This document shows positions 18,774 to 29,030 of a DNA stretch of 64,000 bases, piece after piece. The notes beneath the pieces are model-generated. The model was not told the origin of the DNA, ran no database searches, and worked only from the letters and a program-made list of their open reading frames with translations. The stretch is from Actinomycetota bacterium (GTDB taxonomy: Bacteria; Actinomycetota; Actinomycetes; S36-B12; CAIYMF01), in contig JAIUOK010000010.1 in assembly GCA_020161245.1 (NCBI GenBank), positions 1-64,000 of the forward strand, given 5' to 3'. Numbering within the stretch: the stretch's first letter is position 1; each line of letters opens with the position of its first letter. The translations under genes and the position numbers were made by a program.

Positions 18774-19193
18774 TCAGTCGGACGGACCGGGGCTGCCGCT
18801 GTCGACCGCCGGACCGTCGGCCGCGGGGTCGGAGGTGCCGCCGGACGGGCGCTCGGTCGCCGCCGGCGGGGTCTGGCCGCGCTGCTGCTCGTGGCGACGC
18901 CGCATCTGCTCGCGGAAGGCCTGGTCCTCGAGCTCGCGCAGGAACGTCGGGTCGTCGTCCGGGGCGACAGGGCCCCCACGCCCGAGCCCGCGCCGCCCGC
19001 CGGCAGCGTCGTCGCGCCCGGGACGGCCGAGCAGGAACCAGGCCACGGCGCCGAGCACGGGCACGATGACGACGAGCAGGGCCCAGAGCCACTTGGGCAG
19101 TGTGCGCACGCGCGCCGACTGCGTCTGCAGGACGTCGATGAAGGCGTACAGGACGACGACGAAGACCGCGCCGTACAGCAGAACCCGGCCCAT
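18774..19193 (-). CDS. PLDc_N (phospholipase D nuclease N-terminal-like) membrane protein
   Basis: The 139-aa protein starts with a hydrophobic helix (LLYGAVFVVVLYAFIDVL), a short loop with VRTLPKWLW and a second helix (ALLVVIVPVLGAVAWFLLGRP). This is the two-helix PLDc_N module, with its typical LPKWLW...W.LLGRP pattern. A disordered, charged and Pro/Gly-rich tail of about 80 residues follows; no nuclease domain is present. The ATG has GGAGG upstream. It lies between the cytochrome c biogenesis genes and the DUF4229 gene. Function is unknown. Confidence 0.7.
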   Translation of the reverse strand: MGRVLLYGAVFVVVLYAFIDVLQTQSARVRTLPKWLWALLVVIVPVLGAVAWFLLGRPGRDDAAGGRRGLGRGGPVAPDDDPTFLRELEDQAFREQMRRRHEQQRGQTPPAATERPSGGTSDPAADGPAVDSGSPGPSD

Positions 19194-19308
19194 GCCGTCA
19201 CCTCCTTGGCCTACGAGCGTACGTCGGCCGCGCGCACGCGGCGAACCGTCCGGCCGATCGGCCCGGCCGGCGGCCCGTGGGAGGACGGCGCCCGGCCCGC
19301 GCGACCGG

Positions 19309-20331
19309 TCAGACGCCGCCGTAGGAGTGCAGGCCGCTGAAGAAGATGTTCACGCCGAAGTAGTTGAAGACGAAGCACGCGAAGGCGACCAGCGAGATGT
19401 AGGCGGCCTTGCGGCCCTTCCACCCGGCGGTCGACCGGGCGTGCAGGTAGGCGGCGTAGCCGACCCAGGTGATGAACGCCCAGGTCTCCTTGGGGTCCCA
19501 GCCCCAGTAGCGGCCCCACGCGTTCTCGGCCCAGATGGCGCCGGCCACGATGGCGAAGGTCCACAGCGGGAACATGAACGCGATCGTGCGGTAGGACATG
19601 CCGTCGAGCTTGGTCGACTCGGGCAGGCGCTTGGCCAGGCCGGTGCCCCAGTAGGACCGCCCCTCGGCGGTGCGGCGCTCGGCCTTCTCGGAGATCAGGT
19701 AGAGGCTCGAGAGCGCGGCGGCGACGCAGAACGACGCTCCGCAGATGATCGCGATCGCGACGTGGATGACCAGCCAGTACGACTTGAGCGCGGGGACGAG
19801 CTGCGCAGCCTCGGTGTAGAGGACGGTGACCGCGAGGCCCAGGCTGAGCAGCACCGGGATGACGACGAAGATGCCCAGCCACCGGACGTCGCGGCGCAGC
19901 GCGATGATCAGGTAGGTCAGCGAGATGGCGAATGCCGTCGTGATCGAGAACTCGTACATGTTGCCCCAGGGGGCACGCATGACCGACAGGCCGCGGAACA
20001 GGACGCCGGCGCCGAGAAGGATCGTGGCCAGCCACATGACCGAGATGGCGATGTTGCCGGCGCGGCGGCCGGGGGCCAGCGGCTCAGAGCCGCCGTCGCC
20101 GATCCCCGTCTCGGTCTCGATTCGGGTGGCGACGAGGACCGAGCCCTCGGCCTCGGCCTTCTCGGCCGCCTTCGCCGAGCGGCGGCTGACCGGGGCGGCG
20201 GCCTGGGTCAGGTCGCGGCCCTTGGTCGCGGCGAGCGAGGCGGCGAAGGAGACCGTCGACACGGCGTAGGCCACCATCGACGCGTACACCAGCTGGTTGC
20301 TCAGCTGGGCCAGGGTCTCGTTCGTGCTCAC
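19309..20331 (-). CDS. ccsB: Cytochrome c biogenesis protein CcsB/ResC (system II)
   Basis: This membrane heme-handling subunit of the system II cytochrome c synthase acts with ResB. The 340-aa protein has multiple helices and the tryptophan-rich heme motif WGRYWGWDPKETWAFITW near residue 285, with flanking His residues in VIHVAIA and YLHARS. A poorly conserved charged loop separates the first helix from the conserved core. The GTG at 20331 overlaps the resB stop by 4 nt. Confidence 0.94.
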   Translation of the reverse strand: MSTNETLAQLSNQLVYASMVAYAVSTVSFAASLAATKGRDLTQAAAPVSRRSAKAAEKAEAEGSVLVATRIETETGIGDGGSEPLAPGRRAGNIAISVMWLATILLGAGVLFRGLSVMRAPWGNMYEFSITTAFAISLTYLIIALRRDVRWLGIFVVIPVLLSLGLAVTVLYTEAAQLVPALKSYWLVIHVAIAIICGASFCVAAALSSLYLISEKAERRTAEGRSYWGTGLAKRLPESTKLDGMSYRTIAFMFPLWTFAIVAGAIWAENAWGRYWGWDPKETWAFITWVGYAAYLHARSTAGWKGRKAAYISLVAFACFVFNYFGVNIFFSGLHSYGGV

Positions 20332-21929
20332 GCGGGCTCCTCCTGATCGGCCGTGCTCGCGGCCGGCTCGCCCAGGGCCGAGGCCAGCTCGTCGACCTCG
20401 TCGGCGACGGTGGTGTGCTCGGACCGGGTCAGGCCGGCCACGTCGACGAGGGTACTTGCTGCTGCTGCGGCCGACACCCGGACCCACACGCGGCGGCGGC
20501 GCACCAGCAGCGAGAGCGCGAGGCCCGCCATCGAGATGACGACGGCGGCCAGCGCCAGCTCCTTGCCGGGGTCCTTGGCCACCGCGAACGAGGCGAACCG
20601 CACGTAGCCCTCGAAGGCGACGACGGTGCCGTCGGGCAGCGTCCAGCTCTCGCCGGGCCGCATCGCCTCGATGCCGACGCGGGTCATGTTCTCGGTCTCG
20701 AGCTTGAAGACCGACTGGGGCGCCCCGGAGTCGAGGCCGAGGTCGCCCTCCCACGCGGACATGAACACGGCGGGGTCGTCGGCCGCGGGGAAGGTCGAGT
20801 GCGGGCCGCGGATGTCGTCGACGGCCGCGGTGGGCAGGAAGAAGCCGGTGAGGCCGAGCTGCGGCGTCGTGTCAGGCACCTTCACCACGCACGACGACGT
20901 GAAGTTGCCGTCCTGCGGCAGGCAGACCACCGAGTCCTTGAAGACGACGTCGCCGGCCTTGTCGGTGATCCGGAAGGTCGGCGCGTAGCCGTGGCCCACG
21001 AGGAAGACCTTCTCGCCACCCACGACGAGGGGCTCGTTCACCTCGATGGTCCGCGTCTCCGGCGCCGCGCCGGGCTCCGGCACGAACGTCACGTCGGCGG
21101 AGAACTCGCGCGCTGCACCGTTCTGCATCCCGCCGCGCTGGAACTCGGCGGTGAACCTGTCGAGGGTGAAGCTGAACGGCGCCAGGCTCGACTCGTCGAA
21201 GCCCCGGCCCGGCGCGAACGAGTCGAACTGGGCCAGGGTGTTGGCGAAGGACGACCCCTCGCGCACCACCACGTTGCCGCGGAACCCGCCGTAGGAGCCG
21301 AGCGCGACGCCGACGAGCATGACGACCAGCGCGAGGTGGAACACCAGGTTGCCAGTCTCGCGCGAGTACCCCTTCTCGGCGGCGACCCAGCCCTGCTCGC
21401 GGTCGACGTCGACCCGCCAGCGCCGGGAGCGCAGGTGCTCCGCGGCCGCGTCGAGGACGTCGTCGGGCGTGTCGTCGGACACGACCTCGCGGTGCTCGGG
21501 AAGGCGCGAGAGGTTGCGCGGCGCCGCCGGCGGCCGGGCGCGCATCGCGCGCCAGTGCTGCACCGAGCGCGGGATGACGCAGCCGGCCAGGGAGATGAAC
21601 AGCAGCAGGTAGATCGCGGCGAACCACGGCGAGGCGAAGACGTCGAACATGCCGAGCCGGTCGAGGATCTGGCCCTTGACCGGGTCGTCGGCCAGGTAGG
21701 CCGCAACCTTCGCAGGGTCGGTGCCGCGCTGCGGGAAGACCGAGCCGGGCACCGAGGCGATCGCGAGGAGGAACAGCAGCACCAGCGCGGTGCGCATGCT
21801 CGTCAGGGTGCGCCAGGCCCAGCGCAGCCAGCCGCGGACGCCGAAGCCCGCGGGCGCGCCGGCGTCGACCTCCTGCGGCACCGTCGACAGGCCGTCGTCG
21901 ACCGTCCGCTCCGTCACGTCCTCGCTCAC
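20328..21929 (-). CDS. resB: Cytochrome c biogenesis protein ResB (system II)
   Basis: ResB is the second half of the system II synthase. The 533-aa protein has three N-terminal helices (SMRTALVLLFLLAIASVPGSVFPQ with the conserved PG.FPQ, and FAAIYLLLFISLAGCVIPR), a third at LVFHLALVVMLVGVALG, a large extracytoplasmic domain with GRGFDESSLAPFSFTLDRF, and a final helix (ALAAVVISMAGLALSLLV). The GTG at 21929 gives a 4-nt overlap with ccdA; another GTG lies two codons upstream. Confidence 0.93.
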   Translation of the reverse strand: MSEDVTERTVDDGLSTVPQEVDAGAPAGFGVRGWLRWAWRTLTSMRTALVLLFLLAIASVPGSVFPQRGTDPAKVAAYLADDPVKGQILDRLGMFDVFASPWFAAIYLLLFISLAGCVIPRSVQHWRAMRARPPAAPRNLSRLPEHREVVSDDTPDDVLDAAAEHLRSRRWRVDVDREQGWVAAEKGYSRETGNLVFHLALVVMLVGVALGSYGGFRGNVVVREGSSFANTLAQFDSFAPGRGFDESSLAPFSFTLDRFTAEFQRGGMQNGAAREFSADVTFVPEPGAAPETRTIEVNEPLVVGGEKVFLVGHGYAPTFRITDKAGDVVFKDSVVCLPQDGNFTSSCVVKVPDTTPQLGLTGFFLPTAAVDDIRGPHSTFPAADDPAVFMSAWEGDLGLDSGAPQSVFKLETENMTRVGIEAMRPGESWTLPDGTVVAFEGYVRFASFAVAKDPGKELALAAVVISMAGLALSLLVRRRRVWVRVSAAAAASTLVDVAGLTRSEHTTVADEVDELASALGEPAASTADQEEPA

Positions 21930-22735
21930 AGCCACACCCCGTACTGGCCGGCCCACGAGCGCAGGCCGATGGTCAGGTCGTCCCAGAGGCCGGTGACCAG
22001 CAGCAGGCCGATGAGCACGAGCATCGCGCCGCCGACCTTCATGACGACGTCGGTGTGCCGGCGCACCCAGCCGATCGCGCCCAGCGCCCGGCGGTAGAGC
22101 AGGCCGACGACGACGAAGGGCAGGCCGAGCCCGAGGCAGTAGACGGCCGACAGCAGGGCGCCGCGCGCGGCGCTCGCCTCGGCGAACGCGAGCGTCTGCA
22201 CCGCTCCGAGGGTCGGGCCGATGCACGGCGTCCAGCCGAGCCCGAACAGCACTCCGAGGACGGGAGCGCCCCAGACGCCCACCTGCGGCAGCGTGTGCAG
22301 CCGCCACTCGCGCTGCATGCCGGGGATCAGGCCGAGGAAGGCCAGGCCGAGCAGGACCACCACCACGCCGAGGGCGCGGGTGATCGGCTCCTGGTAGCGG
22401 AACAGCGCCTCGCCGAGCGCGCCGAACAGCGCGCCATAGGCCACGAACACCGCCGTGAACCCCAGCACGAACAGCACCGACCCGAGCAGCACGCGGGTGC
22501 GCGGCGACGCCGTGCGGGTGCGCTCCTCCGCGAGGACCGCGCCGGCCGGCGCCGCCTTGGCGGCCGCGGGCGCCTCGCCCGCGAGCTCGGCGCCGGACAG
22601 CCCCGTGACGTAGGACAGGTAGCCGGGGACGAGGGGCAGGACGCAGGGCGAGAGGAACGAGACCAGGCCCGCCGCGAAGGCGAGCAGCGACGCCAGGACG
22701 ATCGAGCCCTGGACGACGGTGTCGGTCACGTTCAC
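21926..22735 (-). CDS. ccdA: Cytochrome c biogenesis thiol transporter CcdA
   Basis: CcdA moves reducing equivalents across the membrane to keep apocytochrome c thiols reduced. The two membrane cysteines are seen in SFLSPCVLPLVPGYLSYVTG and GLGWTPCIGPTLGAVQT. The 269-aa product has six helices and a charged loop of about 35 residues after helix 1. It overlaps resA and resB by 4 nt each, indicating one transcript. Confidence 0.94.
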   Translation of the reverse strand: MNVTDTVVQGSIVLASLLAFAAGLVSFLSPCVLPLVPGYLSYVTGLSGAELAGEAPAAAKAAPAGAVLAEERTRTASPRTRVLLGSVLFVLGFTAVFVAYGALFGALGEALFRYQEPITRALGVVVVLLGLAFLGLIPGMQREWRLHTLPQVGVWGAPVLGVLFGLGWTPCIGPTLGAVQTLAFAEASAARGALLSAVYCLGLGLPFVVVGLLYRRALGAIGWVRRHTDVVMKVGGAMLVLIGLLLVTGLWDDLTIGLRSWAGQYGVWL

Positions 22736-23358
22736 GAGCCGCTCGCGGCTGGGCTCACGGAGGATCCGCCCTCGGCCAGCACCGGCTCGATCATGCCGAG
22801 CAGCCGCGACCGGTCGACCTCGCCGAGGGCCCGCGCAGCGACGCGGCCCTCGCGGTCGAGGACGAGGGTGGTGGGGATGGCCGACGGCGGCAGCTGGCCG
22901 CTGAAGGCCAGGACGACGCTGTTGTCGCCGTCGTAGATCGAGGGGTACGAGACGTCGAACTTGCGGGTGAAGGCCCGCGCGTTCTCCACCGAGTCCTTGC
23001 CGCCCGACACGATCCCGACGAACTCCACGCCCTTGGCGCGGGTCTCGCCGTAGACGTTCTCGAGCGACGACGCCTCCGCCCGGCACGGCGCGCACCACGA
23101 GGCCCACAGGTTGACCACGACGACCTTGCCGCGCAGCGACGCGAGGTCGAGCGTCGTCCCGTCGAGGGTGGTGCCTCCGGCGGTGATCGCGTCCTGCCGG
23201 TCGGCGGGGGCGAGCAGCACGGTGGAGCCGTCGCCGGCGACGTAGCGCGTGGAGGAGTCGACCGAGCCGGTCTGGGCGGAGCAGGCCGAGAGCGCGACGG
23301 ACGCGGCGGCGGCCACGAGCAGCCATCGGGCGGCGAGCAGCCGGCGGGCGGCGGTCAC
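22732..23358 (-). CDS. resA: TlpA/ResA-type thiol-disulfide lipoprotein
   Basis: This extracytoplasmic thioredoxin-like reductase receives electrons from CcdA. The 208-aa product has a signal peptide with a lipobox (LSAC, Cys 26) and the active site WASWCAPC (Cys 89 and 92) in a redoxin fold, with the cis-Pro region SAIPTTLVLD. The GTG at 23358 has GAGGAG nine bases upstream. It heads the ccdA-resB-ccsB set. Confidence 0.92.
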   Translation of the reverse strand: MTAARRLLAARWLLVAAAASVALSACSAQTGSVDSSTRYVAGDGSTVLLAPADRQDAITAGGTTLDGTTLDLASLRGKVVVVNLWASWCAPCRAEASSLENVYGETRAKGVEFVGIVSGGKDSVENARAFTRKFDVSYPSIYDGDNSVVLAFSGQLPPSAIPTTLVLDREGRVAARALGEVDRSRLLGMIEPVLAEGGSSVSPAASGS

Positions 23359-23500
23359 GCGGTCAGCTCCTCAGGTCGGCCGGGGCAGGTCGGGCGGCGC
23401 TGGGCCGATCCGATCCGCGAGTCAGCGCGGTGTCGCGGGGTGGACGTGCGGGGTGCCGCCGGGGTTTCCGCCCGGACGGCGACATGGCTCACACCGGCCG

Positions 23501-24151
23501 TCAGGCGCCCTTGGCCTGCGCGGCGCCGGGCGACTGCCGGAGCAGGTCGGCCGAGGGCTCGGTGTAGGTGATCGCGACCAGGCTGTCGTCGTCGAAGGTC
23601 AGCGACGTGATGCTCGCGAGCGAGCACTGGCGCTTGCGCGGGTCGTGGACGAAGCGGCGCTGCTCGGCGTCGAGGCGCGCGATCCAGACCGGCAGCTGGT
23701 GGCTGACGAGCACCGCCTCGTGGCCGCGGGCCTGCTCGCGGGCGCTGGCCACGGCGCCGCGCATGCGGCGGGCCAGGGCGGCGTAGGGCTCGCCCCAGCT
23801 CGGCGTGAACGGGTTGTACAGGTGGCGCCAGGACTTCGGGCTCTTGAGCACGCCGTCGCCGACGCCGACCCGCTGTCCCTCGAAGACGTTGGCGGCCTCG
23901 ATGAGGCGGTCGTCGATACCCACGGTCAGCTCGTGGCGCGCGGCCACCGGGGCTGCGGTCTGCTGGGCCCGCTCGAGCGGCGAGGATGTGACGACCGTGA
24001 TGTCGCGGTCGGCGAGCGCGTCGGCCGCGCGCTCGGCCATCTGGTGCCCGAGGTCGGACAGCTGGAAGCCGGGCAGCCGGCCGTACAGGACGCCCGTGGG
24101 GTTGAAGACCTCGCCGTGGCGCAGCAGGTGGACGACGGTGCGGGTGCTCAC
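23501..24151 (-). CDS. Histidine phosphatase family protein
   Basis: The 216-aa protein carries the phosphoglycerate-mutase-like signature [14 protein letters not shown] near the N-terminus, [11 protein letters not shown] with the conserved Arg, EAANVFEGQ and VLVSHQLPV with the second catalytic His. The substrate cannot be told from sequence. The GTG at 24151 overlaps the hemL stop by 4 nt. A gene of this family between hemL and the ccs genes is a recurring actinobacterial arrangement, which hints at, but does not prove, a heme/cytochrome-linked role. A 142-nt gap follows before resA. Confidence 0.85.
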   Translation of the reverse strand: MSTRTVVHLLRHGEVFNPTGVLYGRLPGFQLSDLGHQMAERAADALADRDITVVTSSPLERAQQTAAPVAARHELTVGIDDRLIEAANVFEGQRVGVGDGVLKSPKSWRHLYNPFTPSWGEPYAALARRMRGAVASAREQARGHEAVLVSHQLPVWIARLDAEQRRFVHDPRKRQCSLASITSLTFDDDSLVAITYTEPSADLLRQSPGAAQAKGA

Positions 24152-25491
24152 GCGTACTCCTTCGCGACGTCGGGGTGCGCCGTGGCGGCGGCCCGGGCGG
24201 CGGCGGGAAGCGCGTCGACCAGGCGGTCGAGCGCGGCGTCGTCGTGCGCGCCCGAGACGAACCAGGCCTCGAACGCGCTCGGCGGCAGGTAGACGCCACG
24301 GTCCAGCATGGCGTGGAAGAAGGCGGCGTACCGCCATGACTCCTGGGTCCGGGCCTCGTCGTAGTCGCGCGGGCGCTCGGCGGTGAAGAACACGGAGAAC
24401 AGGTTGCCCGCCGTGGCCAGGCTGTGGGCCACCCCCTCGGCGGCCAGCGCCTCGGACACCAGCGACCCCACTCGCGCCGCCGTCGCGTCGAGATGGGCGT
24501 AGAGCTCGGGCGTGCAGTGCTGCAGCGTGGTGAGGCCGCAGGCCGCCGCGACCGGGTTCCCGGCGAGTGTGCCGGCCTGGTAGACCGGGCCGGCCGGCGC
24601 GAGGTGGGCCATGACGTCCTCGCGGCCGCCGAACGCCGCGGCCGGGAGGCCGCCGCCCATCACCTTGCCGAAGGTGACCAGGTCGGGGCGCCACGTCGCG
24701 TCGGCGCGGGCCTCGAGCTCGAGCCAGCCGCCGCGCGCGACCCGGAAGCCGGTCATCACCTCGTCGACGACGAGCAGGGCGCCGTGCTCGTGGGCGATGC
24801 GGGCCAGGGCAGCGTTGAAGCCCGGGTCCGGTGCCACGACGCCCATGTTGGCGGCGGCCGCCTCGGTGATGACGACGGCGATGTCCGAGCCGTGGGCGGC
24901 GAACGCGGCCTCGACGGCGGCGACGTCGTTGTAGGGCAGGACGATCGTCTCGTGGGCCTGCGCGCCGGTCACGCCGGGCGTGTCGGGCAGGGCGAAGGTG
25001 GCGATGCCGGAGCCGGCCGCAGCCAGCAGCGAGTCGACGTGGCCGTGGTAGCAGCCGGCGAACTTCACCACCTTCGAGCGGCCGGTGAACCCCCGTGCGA
25101 GACGGATCGCCGACATGGTGGCCTCGGTGCCGCTGCTCACGAGGCGCACCTGGTCGACGGCGTCGACGCGCGACACGATCTCCTCGGCGAGCAGCACCTC
25201 GCCCGCACCGGGTGTGCCGAAGGAGAAGCCGCGGCTCGCGGCCTGCTGCACAGCGTCGACCACGGCCGGGTGGGCGTGGCCGAGCACCATCGGGCCCCAC
25301 GAGCACACCAGGTCGAGGTACTCGCGGCCGTCGACGTCGGTGATGAACGGCCCGCGTCCGCTCGCCATGAACCGCGGGGTGCCGCCGACGGCACGGAACG
25401 CGCGCACGGGCGAGTTGACCCCGCCCGGCGTCACGGCGCGGCCGCGGGCGAACAGCTCCTGCGAGCGGGGGGCGAGGTCGTCGTAGGTCAC
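24148..25491 (-). CDS. hemL: Glutamate-1-semialdehyde 2,1-aminomutase
   Basis: This PLP enzyme forms 5-aminolevulinate from glutamate-1-semialdehyde. The 447-aa product shows [44 protein letters not shown] and the PLP lysine in [17 protein letters not shown]. The GTG start overlaps the hemB stop by 4 nt. Confidence 0.96.
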   Translation of the reverse strand: MTYDDLAPRSQELFARGRAVTPGGVNSPVRAFRAVGGTPRFMASGRGPFITDVDGREYLDLVCSWGPMVLGHAHPAVVDAVQQAASRGFSFGTPGAGEVLLAEEIVSRVDAVDQVRLVSSGTEATMSAIRLARGFTGRSKVVKFAGCYHGHVDSLLAAAGSGIATFALPDTPGVTGAQAHETIVLPYNDVAAVEAAFAAHGSDIAVVITEAAAANMGVVAPDPGFNAALARIAHEHGALLVVDEVMTGFRVARGGWLELEARADATWRPDLVTFGKVMGGGLPAAAFGGREDVMAHLAPAGPVYQAGTLAGNPVAAACGLTTLQHCTPELYAHLDATAARVGSLVSEALAAEGVAHSLATAGNLFSVFFTAERPRDYDEARTQESWRYAAFFHAMLDRGVYLPPSAFEAWFVSGAHDDAALDRLVDALPAAARAAATAHPDVAKEYA

Positions 25492-26474
25492 GCGCGTCCT
25501 TCCGCGATCCAGCGGGCCGCCTCGGCGGCCCAGTAGGTCAGCACGATGTCGGCGCCAGCACGGTGGATCGAGAGCAGCGACTCGACGATGGCGCGGTCGC
25601 GGTCGATCCAGCCGCGCTCGGCGGCGGCCTCCACCATCGCGTACTCGCCGCTCACCTGGTACGCGGCGACGGGCACGTCGACGGAGTCGGCGACCTCGCG
25701 GAGGACGTCGAGGTAGAGGCCCGCGGGCTTCACCATGACGAGGTCGGCGCCCTCCTCGACGTCGAGGCGCACCTCGCGAAGCGACTCGCGACGGTTGGCG
25801 GAGTCCTGCTGGTAGGTGCGGCGGTCGCCCTGCAGCTGCGAGTCGACGGCCTCGCGGAACGGGCCGTAGAGCGCGGAGGCGTACTTCGCGGCATAGGCCA
25901 GCACGACGGTCTGGTCGTGGCCCGCGCCGTCGAGCGCCCTTCGCACCGCGCCGACCTGGCCGTCCATCATCCCGCTGGTGCCGACGACGTCGGCCCCGGC
26001 CTCGGCCAGCGCGATCCCCATGGCGGCGTAGCGCTCCAGCGTGGCGTCGTTGTCGACGTGGCCGTGCTCGTCGAGCACGCCGCAGTGGCCGTGATCGGTG
26101 AACTCGTCGAGGCAGAGGTCGGCCATCACGACGAGGCCGTCGCCCACCTCCGCGCGCACGTCGGCGACGGCGGCGTTGAGGATGCCGTCCGGGTCGGTGG
26201 CCGCGCTGCCCTCGGCGTCGCGCACCTCCGGGACGGCGAAGAGCATGACGCCGCCGAGGCCGAGGTAGGCCGCCTCCGCCGCAGCGGCGCGCAGCGACTC
26301 GCGCGAGTGCTGCACGACGCCGGGCAGCGACGTGATGGGAGCGGGGTCCGAGAGCCCCTCGCGGACGAACAGCGGCAGGACGAGACCGGCCGGGTGCAGC
26401 CGGGTCTCGGCCACGAGCCGGCGCAGCGCCGGGGTGCGGCGCAGCCGGCGGGGGCGCTCGACCGGGAACGGCAC
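25488..26474 (-). CDS. hemB: Porphobilinogen synthase
   Basis: It condenses two 5-aminolevulinates to porphobilinogen. The 328-aa product has the metal-site stretch [15 protein letters not shown], the Schiff-base lysines in [15 protein letters not shown] and [11 protein letters not shown], and a C-terminal [11 protein letters not shown]. The GTG at 26474, one base after the hemD stop, is preferred over a GTG ten codons upstream because homologues begin with the [13 protein letters not shown] segment. Confidence 0.96.
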   Translation of the reverse strand: MPFPVERPRRLRRTPALRRLVAETRLHPAGLVLPLFVREGLSDPAPITSLPGVVQHSRESLRAAAAEAAYLGLGGVMLFAVPEVRDAEGSAATDPDGILNAAVADVRAEVGDGLVVMADLCLDEFTDHGHCGVLDEHGHVDNDATLERYAAMGIALAEAGADVVGTSGMMDGQVGAVRRALDGAGHDQTVVLAYAAKYASALYGPFREAVDSQLQGDRRTYQQDSANRRESLREVRLDVEEGADLVMVKPAGLYLDVLREVADSVDVPVAAYQVSGEYAMVEAAAERGWIDRDRAIVESLLSIHRAGADIVLTYWAAEAARWIAEGRA

Positions 26475-26475
26475 G

Positions 26476-28086
26476 TCAGGTCGCCTTGCGGCGCGCTGCC
26501 CCACGGCGCTTGCTCGGACGCCACACCTGCTCGCCGGCCTCGGCCGCGGTCAGGCGCAGCGCGTCGCCGTGCGCCGCGAGGGCCTCGGCGAGCGCAGCGA
26601 CCGACGGCGTCTCCGCGAGGACGTCGACCCGCAGGCCGTGCTCCTCGGCGGTCTTGGCCGTGGCCGGGCCGATGCAGGCGACGACGGTCGTGGCGTGCGG
26701 CTTGCCCGCGATGCCCACGAGGTTGCGGACCGTGCTCGACGAGGTGAACAGCACCGCGTCGAAGCCGCCGGTCTTGATGGCCTCGCGCGTCTCGGCGGGC
26801 GGCGGTGCCGCGCGCACGGTGCGGTAGGCGGTGACGTCCTCGATCTCCCAGCCGAGCTCGACGAGGCCGGCGACGAGCGTGTCGGTGGCGATGTCGGCGC
26901 GCGGCAGGAACACGCGGTTGATCGGGTCGAAGACCGGGTCGAACTCCGGGAAGTCCTCGAGCAGGCCGGCGCTGCTCTGCTCGCCGCTCGGCACGAGGTC
27001 GGGGCGGACACCGAACGCGACGAGCGCACCCGCGGTCTGGTCGCCGACCGCGGCGACCTTGAGGCCGGCGAACGCGCGGGCGTCGAGTCCGTACTCCTCG
27101 AACTTCTCGCGGACGGCCTTGACGGCGTTGGCGCTGGTGAACACGACCCACTGGAAGCGGCCCGAGACGAGGCCGGTGATCGCGCGCTCCATCTGCTGCG
27201 GGGTGCGCGGCGGCTCGACCGAGATGGTCGGCACCTCGACGCCGACAGCGCCGTAGCGTGCGAGCTGGTCGGACAGCGCGCCAGCCTGCTCCTTCGTGCG
27301 CGGGACGAGCACGCGCCAGCCGAAGAGCGGCTTGGTCTCGAACCACGACAGCTTCTCGCGCTGCGCCACGACCTCGCCGACGACGACCAGGCCGGGGCCG
27401 GCCTGCTTGGCCGCCTTCACTGCAGCGGGGAGGTCGGCCAGCGTGGAGGTGATCGTGCGCTGCTCGACGGTGGTGCCGCCGCGGGTGATGGCGACGGGGG
27501 TGGCCTCGGCGCGGCCGCCCTGCATGAGCGCGCGGGCGACCTCGACGGCGCGGTCGGCGCCGTTGACCACCACGACGGTGATGCGCGGGTCGGAGTGGGC
27601 CGACCAGTCGACGGCGGGGTCGTCGGCGTCGACGACGTGCACCTCGCGCGCCTTGCCCCCGAGCAGGCCGATGCCGGCGTAGGCCGGGATGCCGGTCAGC
27701 GTGGAGACGCCGGGCGCGACATCGAACGCGAGCTTGGCCTTGGTGAGGGCCGCGGCCTCGGTGAGCAGCGAGCCGTCGAGGAGCGGGTCGCCGGAGAACA
27801 GGCGCACGACGGAGCGGCCCGCCTTGGCGGCGTCGCCGACGACCTTCGCGCGGGCGGCGTGCCCGAGCGGCAGGCCGTCCTCGTCGAGGGCGGCGACGAC
27901 CTCGGCCCCGGCGCTGGCGAGCGTGCGCGCCAGGTCGACGACATCGGCGTCGGCGACGACCAGGTCGGCCTCGCGGAGCAGCGCGGCGGCGCGCAGCGTC
28001 AGCAGGTCGGGGTCGCCGGGACCGACCGCCACGAGGGCGACGGCGCCGATCGGCTTCTTCTTGGCGCGGGCTGAGGTGGGGCTCAT
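26476..28086 (-). CDS. hemD: SUMT-like / uroporphyrinogen-III synthase fusion
   Basis: The 536-aa protein fuses an N-terminal tetrapyrrole-methylase fold ([34 protein letters not shown]) of about 240 residues to a C-terminal uroporphyrinogen-III synthase domain ([63 protein letters not shown]). The methylase part has lost the usual GDPFVFGRG-type loop ([11 protein letters not shown] here), as in many actinobacterial HemD fusions, so methylation activity is doubtful while HemD activity is expected. The ATG overlaps the hemC stop as ATGA. Confidence 0.92.
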   Translation of the reverse strand: MSPTSARAKKKPIGAVALVAVGPGDPDLLTLRAAALLREADLVVADADVVDLARTLASAGAEVVAALDEDGLPLGHAARAKVVGDAAKAGRSVVRLFSGDPLLDGSLLTEAAALTKAKLAFDVAPGVSTLTGIPAYAGIGLLGGKAREVHVVDADDPAVDWSAHSDPRITVVVVNGADRAVEVARALMQGGRAEATPVAITRGGTTVEQRTITSTLADLPAAVKAAKQAGPGLVVVGEVVAQREKLSWFETKPLFGWRVLVPRTKEQAGALSDQLARYGAVGVEVPTISVEPPRTPQQMERAITGLVSGRFQWVVFTSANAVKAVREKFEEYGLDARAFAGLKVAAVGDQTAGALVAFGVRPDLVPSGEQSSAGLLEDFPEFDPVFDPINRVFLPRADIATDTLVAGLVELGWEIEDVTAYRTVRAAPPPAETREAIKTGGFDAVLFTSSSTVRNLVGIAGKPHATTVVACIGPATAKTAEEHGLRVDVLAETPSVAALAEALAAHGDALRLTAAEAGEQVWRPSKRRGAARRKAT

Positions 28087-29030
28087 GGTGCGATTCCGTT
28101 CGACGGCACGGAGAGGAGACCGGGGGCGCCGGCGGCGAGGAGCGCGGACGCGAGATCGCGACCCACCCGCTCGGCGTCGACGGCCGGTCCGGAGGCGGAC
28201 TCGCGCACCTGCGTACGGCCGTCGTCGCTGACGACCGAGCCGGTGAGGTGCACGACGGGCGCGCCGTCCTCGGAGGTGACGGTCGCGTGGGCGCCGACAG
28301 GCGCCGAGCAGCCGGCCTCGAGGGCGGCGAGGAGCGAGCGCTCCGCCACGACGGCGGCGCGCGAGGCGTCGTCGTCGAGGTGGCGCAGCGCATCGAGCAG
28401 CGCGGCGTCGTCCTCGACGTCGCGGCACTCGACAGCCAGCGCGCCCTGTCCGGGCGCGGGCAGCATCTGGTCGGGCTCGAGCACCTCGGTCACCGCATCG
28501 AGGCGGCCGAGGCGGGCGAGGCCCGCACGGGCGAGGACGACGGCGTCGAGCTCGCCCTCGGAGACCTTGCGCAGCCGGGTGTCGACGTTGCCGCGCACGG
28601 GCACGACGTCGAGGTCCGGGCGCAGGGCGCGCAGCTGGGCGGCGCGCCGAGGCGAGCCGGTGCCGACGCGAGCACCGGCCGGCAGCTCGGCCAGCGAGGC
28701 GCCGTCACGGGCGCAGATGACGTCGCGGACGTCCTCCCGCTCGGGCACGGCGGCCAGCCGCAAGCCGGGTGCCGGTGCGGTGGGGAGGTCCTTGAGCGAG
28801 TGCACGGCGACGTCGGCCTCGCCGCGCAGCAGCGCCTCGCGCACCGCGACGACGAAGACCCCCGTGCCGCCGAGCTGGGCGAGGGGCGTGCGCTGGTCGG
28901 CGTCGCCCTGCGTGCGCACCTCGACGAGCTCGACCTCGCGGTCGAGACGCTGGCGCAGCGCGTCGGCCACCAGTCCGGACTGCGTGCGCGCCAGCAGGCT
29001 GCCGCGGGTGGCGACGCGGACGGCGGTCAC
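28083..29030 (-). CDS. hemC: Hydroxymethylbilane synthase
   Basis: It polymerises four porphobilinogens into hydroxymethylbilane. The 315-aa product contains RVATRGSLLARTQS, VHSLKDLPT, VGTGSPRRAAQL, RGNVDTRLRK, LPAPGQGALAVE and LEAGCSAPVGAHA with the dipyrromethane-binding cysteine. The GTG at 29030 overlaps the hemA stop as GTGA. Confidence 0.96.
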   Translation of the reverse strand: MTAVRVATRGSLLARTQSGLVADALRQRLDREVELVEVRTQGDADQRTPLAQLGGTGVFVVAVREALLRGEADVAVHSLKDLPTAPAPGLRLAAVPEREDVRDVICARDGASLAELPAGARVGTGSPRRAAQLRALRPDLDVVPVRGNVDTRLRKVSEGELDAVVLARAGLARLGRLDAVTEVLEPDQMLPAPGQGALAVECRDVEDDAALLDALRHLDDDASRAAVVAERSLLAALEAGCSAPVGAHATVTSEDGAPVVHLTGSVVSDDGRTQVRESASGPAVDAERVGRDLASALLAAGAPGLLSVPSNGIAP